Below are positions 32,244 through 44,552 of a stretch of DNA of 64,000 nucleotides, in pieces. Below the pieces are notes generated by a model. It searched no databases. It saw only the letters and a list, made by a program, of their open reading frames with translations, and was not told the origin of the DNA. The stretch's first letter is position 1; each line of letters opens with the position of its first letter. The stretch covers positions 496,001-560,000 of the forward strand of contig BJKQ01000007.1 in NCBI GenBank assembly GCA_006538405.1, in the 5' to 3' direction. Source of the stretch: Hansfordia pulvinata. Taxonomy: Eukaryota; Ascomycota; Sordariomycetes; Xylariales. The translations under genes and the position numbers were made by a program.

Positions 32244-32596
32244 TTATGCTGGCATATCCTGGTACCGATCTCGGTGCCATCAGAGGCGAGAGCCGAAACG
32301 CGCCATCACCACCTTTGCTGCGGCTAGGACGGGAATCAAGGCCTTCCTTGCTGGCTGGATAACAGTCAGCACACAGTCAGATACAGCGTCATTTCCGATC
32401 TTACGGGGATCAAACACAGTCCTTACCTGCAAGCTATCACAAGACCCGAAATATGGCGGCGTAGATTGGTTCTGTGCGAGGTCAATCACTTGCGAATTAT
32501 GAATTTCAATATACACTCGTTGTCTATCATCTTGATACCACCCTTGCCGCATTCAATTGCGGCGGTATGCAGACCGTGAGAGACACGGACAGGCCC
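32244..32596. other. Convergent intergenic spacer
   Basis: 353 bp between the permease and A-T-R gene ends; presumably two 3' UTRs. Nothing else seen. Confidence 0.6.
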
Positions 32597-35500
32597 CTAT
32601 AGCTCCCAGCTGGATAGCCAGCTCTTGAGGAGCGCGAGGTCGATGAGCGGGATGCCGCCGCGCACCACGCCCTCCATCCGCGTGGTGTCAAAGGAGGAGC
32701 CCTCGCGACCGTCAGCCAGCGCTTCGTAGAAGTCGAGCATCTTGATGGCGGGCAGCCGGGCCGCCGCCTCCCTGCCCGGGTCGTCCGTCGCCGCCCGCCT
32801 CAGCCGCCTCACCCATTCTGGCAGCGGGACCGTCTCAATCCCTATTCCCTCGCTACCGCTACCGCCGAACGCCGCTTCGAGGAACAGCGCCCAGGGCTGT
32901 GGACTCGGGTGCACGGCGTTGTAGAAGCGCGGCTCGATGCCGCCGCCGCCTTCTTCTTCTTCTTGACTGCCCCCGGCCGCCGAGCAGTCGCCACCAACAC
33001 CACCATCATCACCGTCGTCGAGGATGACACCGTGCAGCGCGGCCGCGACCGTGTCGACGGGCAGCCAGTCGACGCGGCCGGCGTGGCTGGGCGCGCAGCC
33101 CAGCGCCCGGGACGTCCGGACGATGGCCGATATCCAGGGCTGCTCGGCCCAGCGCTGGTGCGCCGCCCCTCCGGACCCTCCGGAGGCGGAGAGGCCCCCG
33201 ACCTGGCACACGCGGACGACGGACACGGGGACCCCGGAGCGCCGGGCGGCGGCGGCCAGGACGCGCTCGGCCGCGAGCTTGGACTGCGCGTAGCCCATGT
33301 CGTAGGCGGCCAGGGGGTCGTCGACGGGAGCCTCGGGCACGGGCACGGGCACCGCCGCTCCTCGGCTCGGGTCTGTCGTCCCTTTGCCTCCTCCTCCTCC
33401 TCCTCCTCCTTGTTCCTGCGTCTGCCGCTTCGCTAGGTCGCCGACTGAGGAGACGGAGCTCACGAAGACGACGCGTGGCGGCGGCGACTTTGCTGCCGCG
33501 CTCGCGTCGCTGCTACCGCTGCGTCCATCAGCACCGCCGACGGCGAGCGAGAGGTCGACGGCGCCACGGACCGCGCGCAGGAAAGGCGCGAACGAAGTCG
33601 CGGCCAGCCCGAAGTCGAGGCGCCACGCGTTGAGCACCACGGTGTCGAGGGCGCCGTCGCCGCCGTCGGCCCCCTCCTCCTCCTCCTCTTCCCGACCCCT
33701 CCTCCTCCGCGCCGTCGTCAGCGCGAGCCAGGACGCCTCGGACAGGCCCAGGCGCGGCTGGCCCAGCGTCACGGTGTGGTGCTCGAGCTTGCCGCCGCCG
33801 CCGCCGCAGTCGCCGAGCGTCCCCGTCGCCGTCTCCTTTGGCAGAAGCGGAGCGAGCGACCGCCGCAGGCGCTCCGGGGCGTCGGCGGACCGGTCCAGGC
33901 AGTGCACGCGGCCGACGGCCGGGTCGCGCAGTAGCGAGGCCACCAGGTGCGCGCCGAGGTAGCCCGTGGTGCCGATGACGGCGATTGTCTTCTTCGTCCC
34001 CTCCTGCTCCCCCTTCTCCTGTCCCCCGTTCTTCTCGTCCTCATCATTCTCCTGGCCGTTCGTCGCCGTAGTCGTCGCCGTCGTTGTCGTCGGGGCCCTG
34101 GGGCTCGTCTTCCTCCTCTTGTTGCTACTGCTGCTGCTGCTGCTGCCAGCAGGCCGGGGCGCCAGCGGCAGCCCGCGCGTGTGCTCCTCGACGGCGTCGT
34201 CAACGGCTCGGCGCCGCTCCTCGAGGCGTTTCTTCGCCTGCTCGGCGTCCCCGCCGCTCCTGCTACCGCCACGGTTGGTGCCGTCGTCGTCGTCGTCGTC
34301 GTCGCCGCTGAGGAAGGCGGCCACGACGCGCGAGAGCGCCGCCACGCTCGGGTTGCGGAAGATGGTGCGCGTCGACACCCAGTCCGTGGGGACGGGGCCG
34401 TTCTTCTTGTTCTTGCTCCTCGCCGCCGCCGCCGACGACAGGGCGCGCCGCAGGGCCGAAGCGGCCTCGAGAGTCTGCACCGAGTCGAGCCCGCGCGCGT
34501 ACAGGTCCTCGTCGGCGGGCGCGTCGCGGGCCGCGGGGAACGAGGCGCCCAGGGCTTCGCGCACCAGGGCTTCGGCGGCCTCGGCGGGGTCGGCGGGGTC
34601 GGAGGCTCGATCCCGGTCGTGAAAGTGAGAGGGGGAGGAGGAGGAGGGGGGGGAGGAAGAGGCGTACGCCGCCTCGATCTCGTCGCGGTACAGCTCGGCC
34701 GTCAGCTTGCGGACAATGGTGCCCTTGCCCGTGCGGGTGAAGGGCCTGCCCGGCCGCCCGCAGACGACGACCTTGTCCCGGGCGATGCGCCCCTGCCCTC
34801 CGACGAGGGCGTTGGAGCGCTCGACGAGCGGCCACAGCCGCGCCACGAGGTCTGCTTCTCCTCCTCTTCCCCCGGCTTCCTCCTCCTCCTTGGGCTCGAC
34901 GAGGAGCGCGGCCTGCGTCCGGCCGTTGCCGACGGCGAGGGCGCCCTGCAGCGCCGGGTGCGCCTGGACGCTCAGCTCGAGCGGGACCGGGTTGAACTTC
35001 TCGCCGTTGGCCAGGACGATGATGTCGTCGCGGCGGCCGTAGTACCGCCACAGGCGCGGCTTGGTCGGGTGGCGCACGAACAGGTCCTTGGTCGGGTACT
35101 CAATGAGCCCCGTCCCCTTCTTCTTCTCCTCCTCCTCCTCTCCCTGTCCCTTGCGCTCCCCCTCCACCAGGACGTTGTGGTGGACGGCCGTCAGGTCCCT
35201 CGCGCACTTGTCGCCGTCTCCGTCTCCGTCCCCGCCAGCAGCGGCGACCAGCACGACGTACTCAAAGGTGCCCTCGCCCTCGTCGTAGGGCCGCATCTCG
35301 AACCCGAGCCGCGGCGAGAACTCGTGGTACTCCCAGTCGGCGCGCGGGTCCTCGGGCGCCAGCTCGGGCTGCGCGAAGATCTCCGTCGACCCGAACGGCG
35401 ACACGAGCTCCCGCACCCCTCCGCCTCCGCCGCCCTCCGCCGCCGCCGCCGCCTTCAGAAGCTTCTCGCCGGCCGCCCTCCCGAACGGCGCCCCCGCGTA

Positions 35501-36803
35501 CGCCACGAAGTCGAGACGCCCGAGCATCTCGAGCCCTCCCGGCTCGCGCGCGACCTGCTCGATCACGGCCGGCGGCGTGAAGATGGCCCGCAGCGCCTGC
35601 TGCGACATGACCTCCCTCAGCAGCTGGCCGTCGGGGACCAGGTGAGGGGGGCCCAGCACGGGGCCCGAGTTGGCGAAGATGGGTTGTACTAGCAGAGGGT
35701 TTTCCCAAGTTAGAATCTGCTTGAGAGAAAGGAAGTAGGAGGGAGTGGAGGATTGGCTTTACCTCCAGTCACCAATATCCCCGCGAGCTACTGGGTTGTC
35801 AGCTTTCAGCAGCATCATCGTAAGGAGCAGGCAGAAGAAGAAGAAAGAAAAAAACTCACATGGAAATAGGGGAAGACGGTAAAGACCCGGGCGCCATCAA
35901 CCGCGTCGTCGAACGTCCACATGGACCAGTCCCTCCTCTTGCGGCCGGGAATCTCCGGGATGACGTGGTTCCGGTCCAGCACGGCGAACGAGCCGTGGGT
36001 CACAACCACCGGCTTCGGGAGACCTGTGGCAGGCAGAACGGATAGTCAGAATACTCCCGCCGAAACGCTCCTACGTCGCCGTTGCACACAGCTGAGAAGG
36101 AGGTGGGGAAAAGGGGGAAAAAGGGGGGAAGAAAAAGAAAAGCTCACCAGTAGATCCAGAGGAATGCAGGACCACGATGGGGTCGTCCTCGGCCTCCGCG
36201 AACGTCTTGCGGAACGGTCGCGGCGCGGGCCGGCTCCTCAGCATCTCGTCGAACGACGGGACCTCGCGGCTGGCCACGGCCGGCCGAAGGTCCAGGATCC
36301 GCTGCGTGACGGCGGCCACCTCGGGGCTGTGCAGTATCGTGCCGCACCCCGTCTGCTCCATCAGCGAGACGTTGGTCGACGGTGGGTTCCGGGGCGACGG
36401 GAGGAGGAGCTGGCGCGGGAGGAAACACGGTGTGTGAGCACTGGGGACACATTTGCCGGCAGAGCGGGCGAAGCGCCAAAGCGCGGGAGAAGGGGGAAAA
36501 AATAAATACCTTGTAGCCGCACTTTATGGCCGCGAGGAACATGACGGCGCCGCGCAGGTCGGCGATGCCCAGGAAGCACAGCGTCTCGAAGGCGTCGCTC
36601 CGGCCGAGCCGGCTCTCGAGCCACCCCGCCATGTAGTCGACGCAGCGAGCCATGTCGGCCACGGTGACGTCCACGAAGCCGTCGGCCACCTCGGCCGTCC
36701 TCGGGATCGCCGCGTAGAAGCGCCCCGGCGTCGACGAGGCGAGCTCGTCGAGCACCGCCGGCAGCAGCCTCTGCCCGTACGCCGGCTGGTGAGGCGCGGC
36801 CAT
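32597..36803 (-). CDS. NRPS-like adenylation-thiolation-reductase (carboxylate reductase) enzyme
   Basis: Five exons: 36803-36510, 36409-36148, 36023-35860, 35787-35763 (a 25-nt micro-exon) and 35688-32597. They total 1279 codons (1278 residues) with consistent phases. Adenylation domain: HSSGSTGLPK (about 180-189, ATP-binding), SPFGSTE (about 345-351), YGRRDDIIVLANGEKF (about 465-480) and TRTGKGTIVRK with the catalytic lysine (about 567-577). Thiolation domain: GLDSVQT, with Ser651 the phosphopantetheine site. Reductase domain: GTTGYLG (about 821-827, NADPH Rossmann loop) and the YxxxK pair Tyr1048/Lys1052. No condensation domain. Such enzymes activate a carboxylic acid and reduce it to an aldehyde; the acid is unknown. 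Low-complexity inserts (Asp7, Glu runs, Ser7, Gly8) interrupt the linkers. No other biosynthetic genes lie beside it. Confidence 0.92.
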
Positions 36804-38417
36804 GGCGGGCGAGGAGTTCCAACGTGGCAGGGCGGGCAAAGCGGGACTGATGATGCTCGTGCTAGGACGACAGCTAGCGAATGTTCTCCTGGTCAGGACG
36901 GATGACAGATATGGTATGAAGACAGCCAAGAACGACCAGGTGCAACTATGAGGTAGAGTCAAGCAGAGGCTTTTAAATGCGACGCTGCGGCTGCTCATCT
37001 GCTGTCCCGAGAGCGCCGCTCAGTCCCATTACAAAACCTTGGAGGTGGTCCGAGGATCGACGACCAAAGCCATGGGGTCCCGTCCATGATTACAGAGTAC
37101 ATGACTAGCGAGGCGGGCTGCCCTGTCCAGACTCGCTCGAACGCAGACCCAGAGTTGCGTACCGGCGGCGGCCGCCCCTTGAACCCAATCCGCGCTTTGG
37201 GGCCGTTCGGCATTGGCGTCCTGAGTCGAGCAGCGACGGACGCCGGATGGATACTCGTGGCAACCGCCGTGCTGTTGGGATACACACCTGACGGGCGGCA
37301 TTTTCGAGACAGGCAGAAACCCACAAGCCGGGAAAGTATGACGTCCGGCCCGCGGCGCCGCGAGCTACCGGCAGTACGCGCAGAGTGCGCTCACGCTAGC
37401 CAGGAGTTTTCCTTGCGCGCTGCACTCTTTGGGGAGAACATGCCCCATACGGAAGAGAGGCGGGAGGTCTAAAGACGGTAGCGGCGGGGAGGAAGAGGTA
37501 GGTGGATGTGGCCCTGCTGCTTTCTTCTCGATTGGCAATACCCGAGAGCCTTGCGTTGGCCGGTGCGAATCCTCGAGTCAGCACTAACAACATGCACGCA
37601 TCCCGAGCCCGACAGTCCCGCGATAGTTGTTGTGTGCTCCAGTCTCTAGGTGCAGTGGCTGGGAGGCTAGAAAGTGCAGCAGGCGCAGTCATGATGGGAC
37701 ACGTGATGCGTGGGTTCACGGACAGACGGTTCAGAAATGTAAATATTTGTAGAGCTAGGCGTGGAACGCCCATGTCTATTTCTCTTAAGAGCGCTAAGCA
37801 GAGATTGTTCGTGTCACGTCGAGATAGATCACAGCCAAATATGCAGCCTGAATAGGATTTCGCCCAGGGGTTGTGCGTTCGCGTGCATGTATACCAAGCC
37901 ATCGTGTGGCTGTCGATCGTCTCTTGACCCGCCGTCGACAGTGCATAATGAGAGTGTTTGGCAGATGTCCAGGCTGGCGCCTCCCGGCGACGAACTCTTC
38001 GTCCGAATCCGTGTCGGTGATCAGAGGAAAGCCATGCCATCCCTCAAGTGTCGTGTCCAGGCTGCCCCCCCGCCGGTAGCTCAAGGTCTACACCAGCGAG
38101 CCCCCGCGATAGCTGGCTTTGCCTATCGGTCAACTTCGGAACAGAAACTCTGTGCGGGACCATCGCTTCGGGGCGTAGTCCACGGCTGCTGTTGGGGAGA
38201 CCTGGAGGGTTCATGCTGCGAGCGTATTGGTTTCGAGTCACGGTATCAGCCCCGGCGTCCGAAGGGAATGATCAAAAGGGGCAGGCGAGTTCCGACCAGC
38301 TCCGCCACAGCAGGAGCTGAGAGAATGCTGGGCAGGGCAGGTCAAGGCATGCAGGGCAATTGTCGCGGCGCACGCCGGACAGCCCGTCGACGAATGGACC
38401 GAGAAAGCCGCAGCCGC
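36804..38417. other. Intergenic
   Basis: No gene seen in 1.6 kb. A 214-codon open frame at 37396-38040 (-) lacks bias and motifs. Holds the promoter of the A-T-R gene on its left side. Confidence 0.55.
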
Positions 38418-38898
38418 TCACGAGATGCCCTCGGCGTCCACGGCCATCTTCTCCTCCTGATCCTCCGCCTTGTCTTGCGCCTTGCCCCCGGCGTTGTCCG
38501 CTTCGGCAGCATCTGAAAATAACACACGCGGTCAGCTGCGAGCCCACCACCACCGTCGCTGTGTTCACCTAGAGAAAGGAGCTAAGGGGGGGGGAGGCTG
38601 TGTCTAGAGAACTGAACTCACCTTTCATCTCGACCTCTCCCTCGGCCTCCATCTTGCGCTTCTCCGCGTACCCCATCTTCTTCTCCAGCTTGCGGCGCCG
38701 CTTGGCGCTGAGCGGCTTGTTGGGCCCGCTGGTGGGCAGCAGGCCCGCGCGGGCGCCGCGCTTCGTGTCCGCCTTGGCGACCTTGCTGAGCGCCGCCGCC
38801 GCGCGGCTCTTCTCCGTCCGGCTGCGGTGCTTGGCCGCGCGCGCCGACAGGCGGTTCTTGGACGTGACGTTGGGGTTCTTGACCGAGGCGGACGGCAT
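38418..38898 (-). CDS. alb1: Alb1-family ribosome biogenesis protein
   Basis: Two exons, 38898-38622 and 38512-38418, give 123 residues. The 109-bp intron has GTGAGT and TTTTCAG, phase 1. The first exon is extremely basic: MPSASVKNPNVTSKNRLSARAAKHRS, then SRAAAALSKVAKADTKRGARAG, then LSAKRRRKLEKKMGYAEKRKME. This pattern matches fungal Alb1, the partner of Arx1 on late pre-60S particles that helps nuclear export and is recycled in the cytoplasm. The second exon adds an acidic tail (AEADNAGGKAQDKAEDQEEK). Yeast Alb1 is somewhat longer (about 175). Reading through without splicing gives an implausible hydrophobic tail, so the intron is preferred. Confidence 0.8.
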
Positions 38899-41069
38899 TG
38901 TGGGCGGTGGAGAGGGAGAGGGTCGATGGTCCTTTTGTTTTTTTCCTGTGGCGGGGGATCGGGACGTATAGTACGCCTGGTGCTTCGCGGGTAACTTCTT
39001 CGGCGGTATGTGTGGTGGTCGAGAAGCTGGCGTCTCGTGCTGTCGCTGGCGTCGGTGATGCGAGTGGTGGAAATCGATGGGCAGGCGTTATCGATATCTC
39101 GCATCCCACCATGAATCTGGAAATTTTTGGTGGGGCACTCTGGCACCCGATATGCCAAAGTCCGCGTACCGTGCATATATACCGGATTATGCATTCTGCG
39201 ATGACACATGCACTCCAACCCACTCGAATCTGTACCTCGTCAAACATGGAAGACGAGTATCTATGGGGTGCAACGCGACGAGGATAAATGGAGGCACCAT
39301 GGTTAGGAGGCCTTGCGATAAATCATGTCTGGAAATATGGTGCACAATGTCTGTAGAATGACGCCTTGTGCCCCGACTTCCCCAACGAAGGGACTGTAAA
39401 TTGGGTTGTACTGCTCTCGCGTGTACGATGCGTACTGGGTAGGTAGGCAGTATGCTTCACGGGATATAGATCCGACATCCGTATTGTGATGTGTCCGGAG
39501 GGTTTCCTCCCTGGCGCATGTCGGTTTGGTGTTGTCATACGGCATTGGATCTGATCAACAAATCTGAGTGACTCCGATTCTTCGCAGGGCCCACGGGAAA
39601 TGTCGATGTGAAATGCTTCGGCGCACATGCTTGAATCGTAAGCGGCATGCAGGTCATGACAAGGCGCCCCCCGAGTCCTGGCACCCTTCCGTCTGCTGCT
39701 GTGCTTCGGCTTGTTAGAGCCTCTTTGGCGTTGATTGATCGTGTCCGCGACGTCACACTCGCGGCTTAAGAGGGATTTCAATAAGCTGACATGTACTATG
39801 CATGTCGCTGTGGTCCATTCCATATTCCTTTGCCACGGAGCACGAATAGGATGCCACGGGACACGTCGCTGCGCTTAGACAACGTTTATACCGAGGCGTC
39901 AGAGCGACGACTTGCGAGGATCTCGTCATCACTCAGAAACTGTTGCTTCCCCGGCGTGGCCGAAACAACCGACTGACTTGAACTTTTGAGCTGCGATCGT
40001 GTTGAGAATGAATCTCAAGGCGAGCAATGATCGGCTTTGTTTGGCCCAATGATTAGTCTCTGGGTGTTGTGCTCGTGTTGCAGCAAGCTACAAGGCGAGG
40101 CTGGAACTATAAGATCTCAACCTTGAAGCAGTTCTCTCGTTGGCCTGCTCAGATAATGAATCTATTCACTATTCGTGATCAAGAAAGCGGGAGTAAAGTT
40201 CAACAACGCTCGAGCCAATATAATTCAAGTAGCGGGCGTGTCTGGTATCGAAGCCTTATGTCGAATGACATGTATCATTGCTTTTTGTTTCCTTATAATA
40301 GTTCTGCTGGGCGCCTGCTCAGCCCAAAAACCAGTGGCCCGGAGCCTAGATGCCAGTAGCGGTCCGGTTCTTTGCAACGTGTGAACGGCAGGTCGATGAT
40401 CGCTTGCAGTGGCCGTGATGCAGTGGTACGATCTTGAATAGACACTCAATCCTAAATTCACGGTGGACGATCCTCTGTACTAGGTGAAGCTCTCAGAGCG
40501 CGGGTATGAGCATGATTGAGGCCATTTCCAAATCCAACATGCTCCACTATCGTGAATCGGTACCACAGATGGTATCGGAGTTTGGGGCAAAGGTGAATCT
40601 TGGGCGTACACTTGCCCTCAGTTTCCAGGGTAAAGTACTTCGGATTTATGCATTGGTCAGCCCGGTCGCAATGTGTGCCCTCTCGTTTTCTGCACTTCGC
40701 AAGCAGGCCATTGGGCGCTCCGGCCGATCCTCCTCGCCCAACAATAACCTGTAAGTGTAGCAGAAGCAATGTCTATAAAAAGACTCGCCGTGCCTTGAAG
40801 CGCTCGAGGCTTTGGAGTGCCTCACTGCATGTGCTTATCCAGCCTATCTCTTCGTACACTTGGTGCCACTCATCTCCATTTGCGGTTTTGGAGGCGTTGT
40901 ACCACAGAGAAATTGAGGCAGTCAGAAATCACTTTTCCCAAGCCGCGACATACCTTTGGCCAGCACGTAACCGACTCTGAAGGAGATACTCGTTGGCTAT
41001 TGCAACTCCCCTGGGCATCTCGAGCTGATCTGACAAGTGGCTCTGAGCGGCGGAGTATCCCGGTGCAAG
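38899..41069. other. Intergenic, 2.2 kb, locally AT-richer
   Basis: No gene seen. Around 39900-40600 the sequence is less GC-rich than the rest and shows no codon bias in any frame. Contains the upstream region of the copper transporter gene. Confidence 0.55.
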
Positions 41070-41732
41070 ATGGATATGGACGGCATGTCTACGGGCCACG
41101 GTGGCTCTGCCTGTCGGATCTCTGTGAGTCTACTGCGAGGCATTCCCCCAGGCCCTCCCTAACGGAAGAACAGATGTTGTGGAACTGGTACACCACCGAT
41201 GCTTGTGAGCACCCTCTCGCGCGATAGCGCTCGTGATATCGGCTGACACGCAGGAGGCTTCCTCTCGGCGACATGGCACATTCGCAGCGACGGCATGATG
41301 GCCGGGTCGTGTATAGGGGTCATGCTGTTGACGGTCTCGTTGGAGCTTCTGCGGCGCGCGGGCAGGGAGTACGACGCTCTCATCCTGAGGAGGTTCCGCC
41401 AGAGTGTCGAGTCCCAGTCATCGGCGGCTGCGGCGACGGACTGCTCGGCCTCGGACGCCCCGATGGCTGCGGGCGCAAGAACGGCCACGTTCCGGCCTTC
41501 GCTTGCACAGCAGGCCGTCCGCGCCAGCATCCACGCGGTGACGTTTGGGGTGGCTTATATCATCATGCTGCTGGCGATGTATTTCAACGGTTACATTATC
41601 ATCTCGATCTTCATCGGCGCCGGGGTCGGCAAGTTCGGGTGCGACTGGGCGGCGGTCGAGGTCGCATTGGATTCGAAGGAGGATCGGGGGCAGTCAGGGG
41701 GCGTCGAGGAGACAACGGTGTGCTGCGGATAG
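41070..41732 (+). CDS. Ctr-family high-affinity copper transporter
   Basis: Three exons, 41070-41123, 41174-41204 and 41257-41732, give 186 residues. The introns are only 50 and 52 bp. The acceptor of the second is the GAG at 41254-41256, because the nearer CAG would create a stop; the chosen junction gives the conserved DACFL. The N terminus is short and carries the Met motif MDMDGM. Next comes MLWNWYTTDACFLSATWHI before TM1 (AGSCIGVMLLTVSLELLRR), a cytosolic loop, and TM2 with the copper-relay motif MLLAM (132-136). TM3 contains the packing glycines FNGYIIISIFIGAGVGKF. The C terminus ends in a Cys pair (TTVCCG). Ctr proteins form trimers that import Cu(I). The N terminus has fewer Met motifs than yeast Ctr1, so it could serve the plasma membrane or, like Ctr2-type proteins, the vacuole. 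Confidence 0.93.
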
Positions 41733-44552
41733 CGGATGTGTCGAGGACCCGAGGGCTATGTCGCCATCAGAGACTGTGGTAGACGATTCGACTGCGGAAG
41801 AGGCGAAGACTATGAAGAGGGTGAGAGTGGCTGCTTCGATGTAGTTCGCGTTTCGTGAAGCGGGCATGAGTGTACGAGTAGGAAGGTGCTGCCCAGGTAC
41901 GGTGCCTACCACAAGTCAGGAAGTAATGGATGGCAACAAGGCGAAAAATAAACGGAGGTTCACAGCAGAGCACAGCACGCGGATTCCCGGCTGCTCCACT
42001 TCAGCGCTGCTTCAACGCGTCGGCACAATCCCTTCGCACTGCTGGCACAGGCGGGACCGGGGCACGGTCTGCTTTCGACTGTGGCCTGTCTACTCGTACG
42101 AGACAGCTGCTGCGTCGTCACCAATGGCACCCCTAGCACTTGCAGTGTTTTCCCCCCTGAGTGCCCAACTTGTTGGTTCTCGTAGGAGTAGAGATGGGGA
42201 GCCTTGTTCATCATTGTATCCATCCTCTTCTTCTTCCCTGATGCATGTGCTAATTAGCAAGCCGGTCTTGGGATGGCCCTGTCTGTTCAACCGCCAGTGT
42301 CACTGAATACATCGGGCCCATCAGATGAGTCCCTGGTACCACTCGTACGCCCCAGGGCACACCCACACCAGCCGGGCCCATCGGGAAAGCCTACTGGCAA
42401 GCCCAACCAACACACACTGGACGACGCGCGATCCCGGGACGGGTCACGCCAGCGGAGTCGGGCACGGCTCCCCCCTCGTGCCAAAGTCGACCGGCGTCAT
42501 GGGATCTGCCAAGGGGCAGTCGTATCATTGTGATGGGTTCTGCATCTCGACCCATTCAGATCGGGGCAACGAGGCGCAACCGCCCGCAGATGCAACGCCA
42601 GCAAGCATGCCTCACCGGTCTCGGGAAGCCACCCAACAGATGTGCGTTGTCTGCAGACAACAGAGGGCTGGTGGTTACAGATTGCATTTCCCGTTGTCGT
42701 ATGCCTGTCCGGGGCGCCTGGGTGACTCCCTGCTACTACATTGGATGCATGTAAATAATGACACACCAGACCTGTACACTTGCATCCGAGAGGTGCTGAC
42801 GCACTGGGTACTCGGTTGCTCGTGGGCAGGGCGAGGAAGGGAATTCCGTCTCAGCGACGCTCCCCTTCCGCTGCCCTTTTCCCCAGCCGGGCGCGATGGT
42901 GGGAGAGCGATGCCACTAAGGGAAGAACTCCACGAGCGGAAGCATGCCACAACTCCATGGTTTCTCGTGATCTCATTTTCCGGACGAGGCATCTCTGGGA
43001 CTTTATTTGCCACTCTCTTCTTCATGGAAGAGAGCTACGAGTACAATGACAAACGCTTGGAAAGGAAGAGCTTCAGCAGGTCGGTTTGGGGGCACTGGTA
43101 CCAGTCATAATAACAACGAGAGCGTGGTGATCATCATGGTGGCAGCTAAGTTAGGCGGGGAGGGGGGGCGGACTTTCGTCCGAATCACGCTCATTGGCTG
43201 GCCCTCAGCAACTTGTCTCCACAACTAACCGGGCGATCAAAAGGCAGCCAACAGGGCAGATCTACGCGTCCGGGACATTTTACATTTGCCCATGCCAAAG
43301 TCTGCTTGTTTGGCTAGCCTATCGAGCCAAGATCTCAGTCAAAACCGAGATCCAGAGAATGCAGATGAAAGCCGGCTACTCTGGTCCTTGAACTCTGTTG
43401 GCCGCCCAACTGCCGAGTTTTACCGCCGGCGGCTGGGGTGGGTAACGAGTCATGATCGAGATAATGGCCTCGTAACACGACGAGAGAGACCAGCACGCTT
43501 CTCTCCGATCTGCAACACGAGTGGACTGGCTGGTTAGTTGTAACTCGAGTCTCTGATCGGGCGACGGAGGGAGCCTGGGACCAGCCGTGAGGCCTGGCGC
43601 TTTCTCACCACTCAGTTATTCGACTCCTGAGAGGCTGACACACAAAGGGCTGCTCCGCCTCGCCAGCATGCATCATGGGTCCCTCTACATTAGGGCACAC
43701 CGGTCGAAAAGTGCCTAGAATGTGATGGTTCCATGTGATTGCCCGAAGACTCACGGTCAGCTCTGCCTTGATATTTGGATAGACACCTTACCGCGAAGGT
43801 AAGCAGGCGAGACGACACTCTGGATTCGGTGCAAACAAAAATCAACAGCACTGTTACCGGGTATTCCAAAGAATTATGCAATTGATATTCATATTCAGTT
43901 TGCAGTATTACCCACGGAAACAGTCTCGGAGATAAAAACTCAGGTGGTTTTAGTGCCACTGCGCCGCGACTTGGGTTACCTCAGGACTCCCAATGTCAGG
44001 TGGATTTATCCAGAAGCGGAGACTTCTCCGTACAGGCCTCCAATCCAATCCTCGAAGGCTGGTTTCGTCATCCTCCACCGCATACCACAGATCCGCACAG
44101 CACTCGTACAGCTCTCCCTGGGTGAACACAATGACCCTAAACCGCCACCGGCTACAGCGGCCCTCCTCCGCGATAGCCCGTCCAGCGGCTGCTTATTAGT
44201 ACGGAGTAGTTCTTTCGCAGGTGACGTCCGAGCCAGCGTAGCCAGCACCCCTTGCGGGCCCTTCGCGCTGCTTGCTCCAGCAAACAAATCTCCCTGCTCT
44301 GGGCCGGTTTCCTCCCTCGACAAATGACCGTTTGCCTCGACGCCTTGCCCAGATAGATCTGCGACCATCTCCAGCCTAACCAGAAGTGCTACCCAAAGAG
44401 AAGTCTTGTTGGCTGCTTATCACTTGGCCCGCCTGCTTGTCCGTCCTCATCCAGTTCCTCCCCTCCCCTCCTCTCTCCTCCAGTCCAGGCATCAGGCTCG
44501 GACACGCAAAGCAACTGGGGTCTAGACGCGCCCCCCCCCCTCTTCCGCAGTG
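41733..44552. other. Intergenic, 2.8 kb
   Basis: No supported gene. The longest open frame (42325-43110 +, 261 codons with ATG) has no codon bias or known motif. TACGAGTA/TACTCGTA octamers occur at 41873-41880, 42091-42098 and 43036-43043. A run of ten C (44531-44540) lies 13 bp before the ATG of the next gene. Confidence 0.5.

Noticed and set aside
33947..35692. 581-codon plus-strand open frame opposite the A-T-R gene
   Set aside because: It lies antisense to a fully conserved enzyme. Strong G/C at third positions removes stop codons from the opposite strand; the translation is Arg/Ala-rich without motifs.
41251..41256. CAG at 41251-41253 as the acceptor of the second Ctr intron
   Set aside because: Joining there makes TGA at the junction; the next AG (41256) gives the conserved DACFLS.
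42325..43110. 261-codon plus-strand open frame with ATG
   Set aside because: No codon bias, splice support or recognisable domain; its mixed composition looks like chance.
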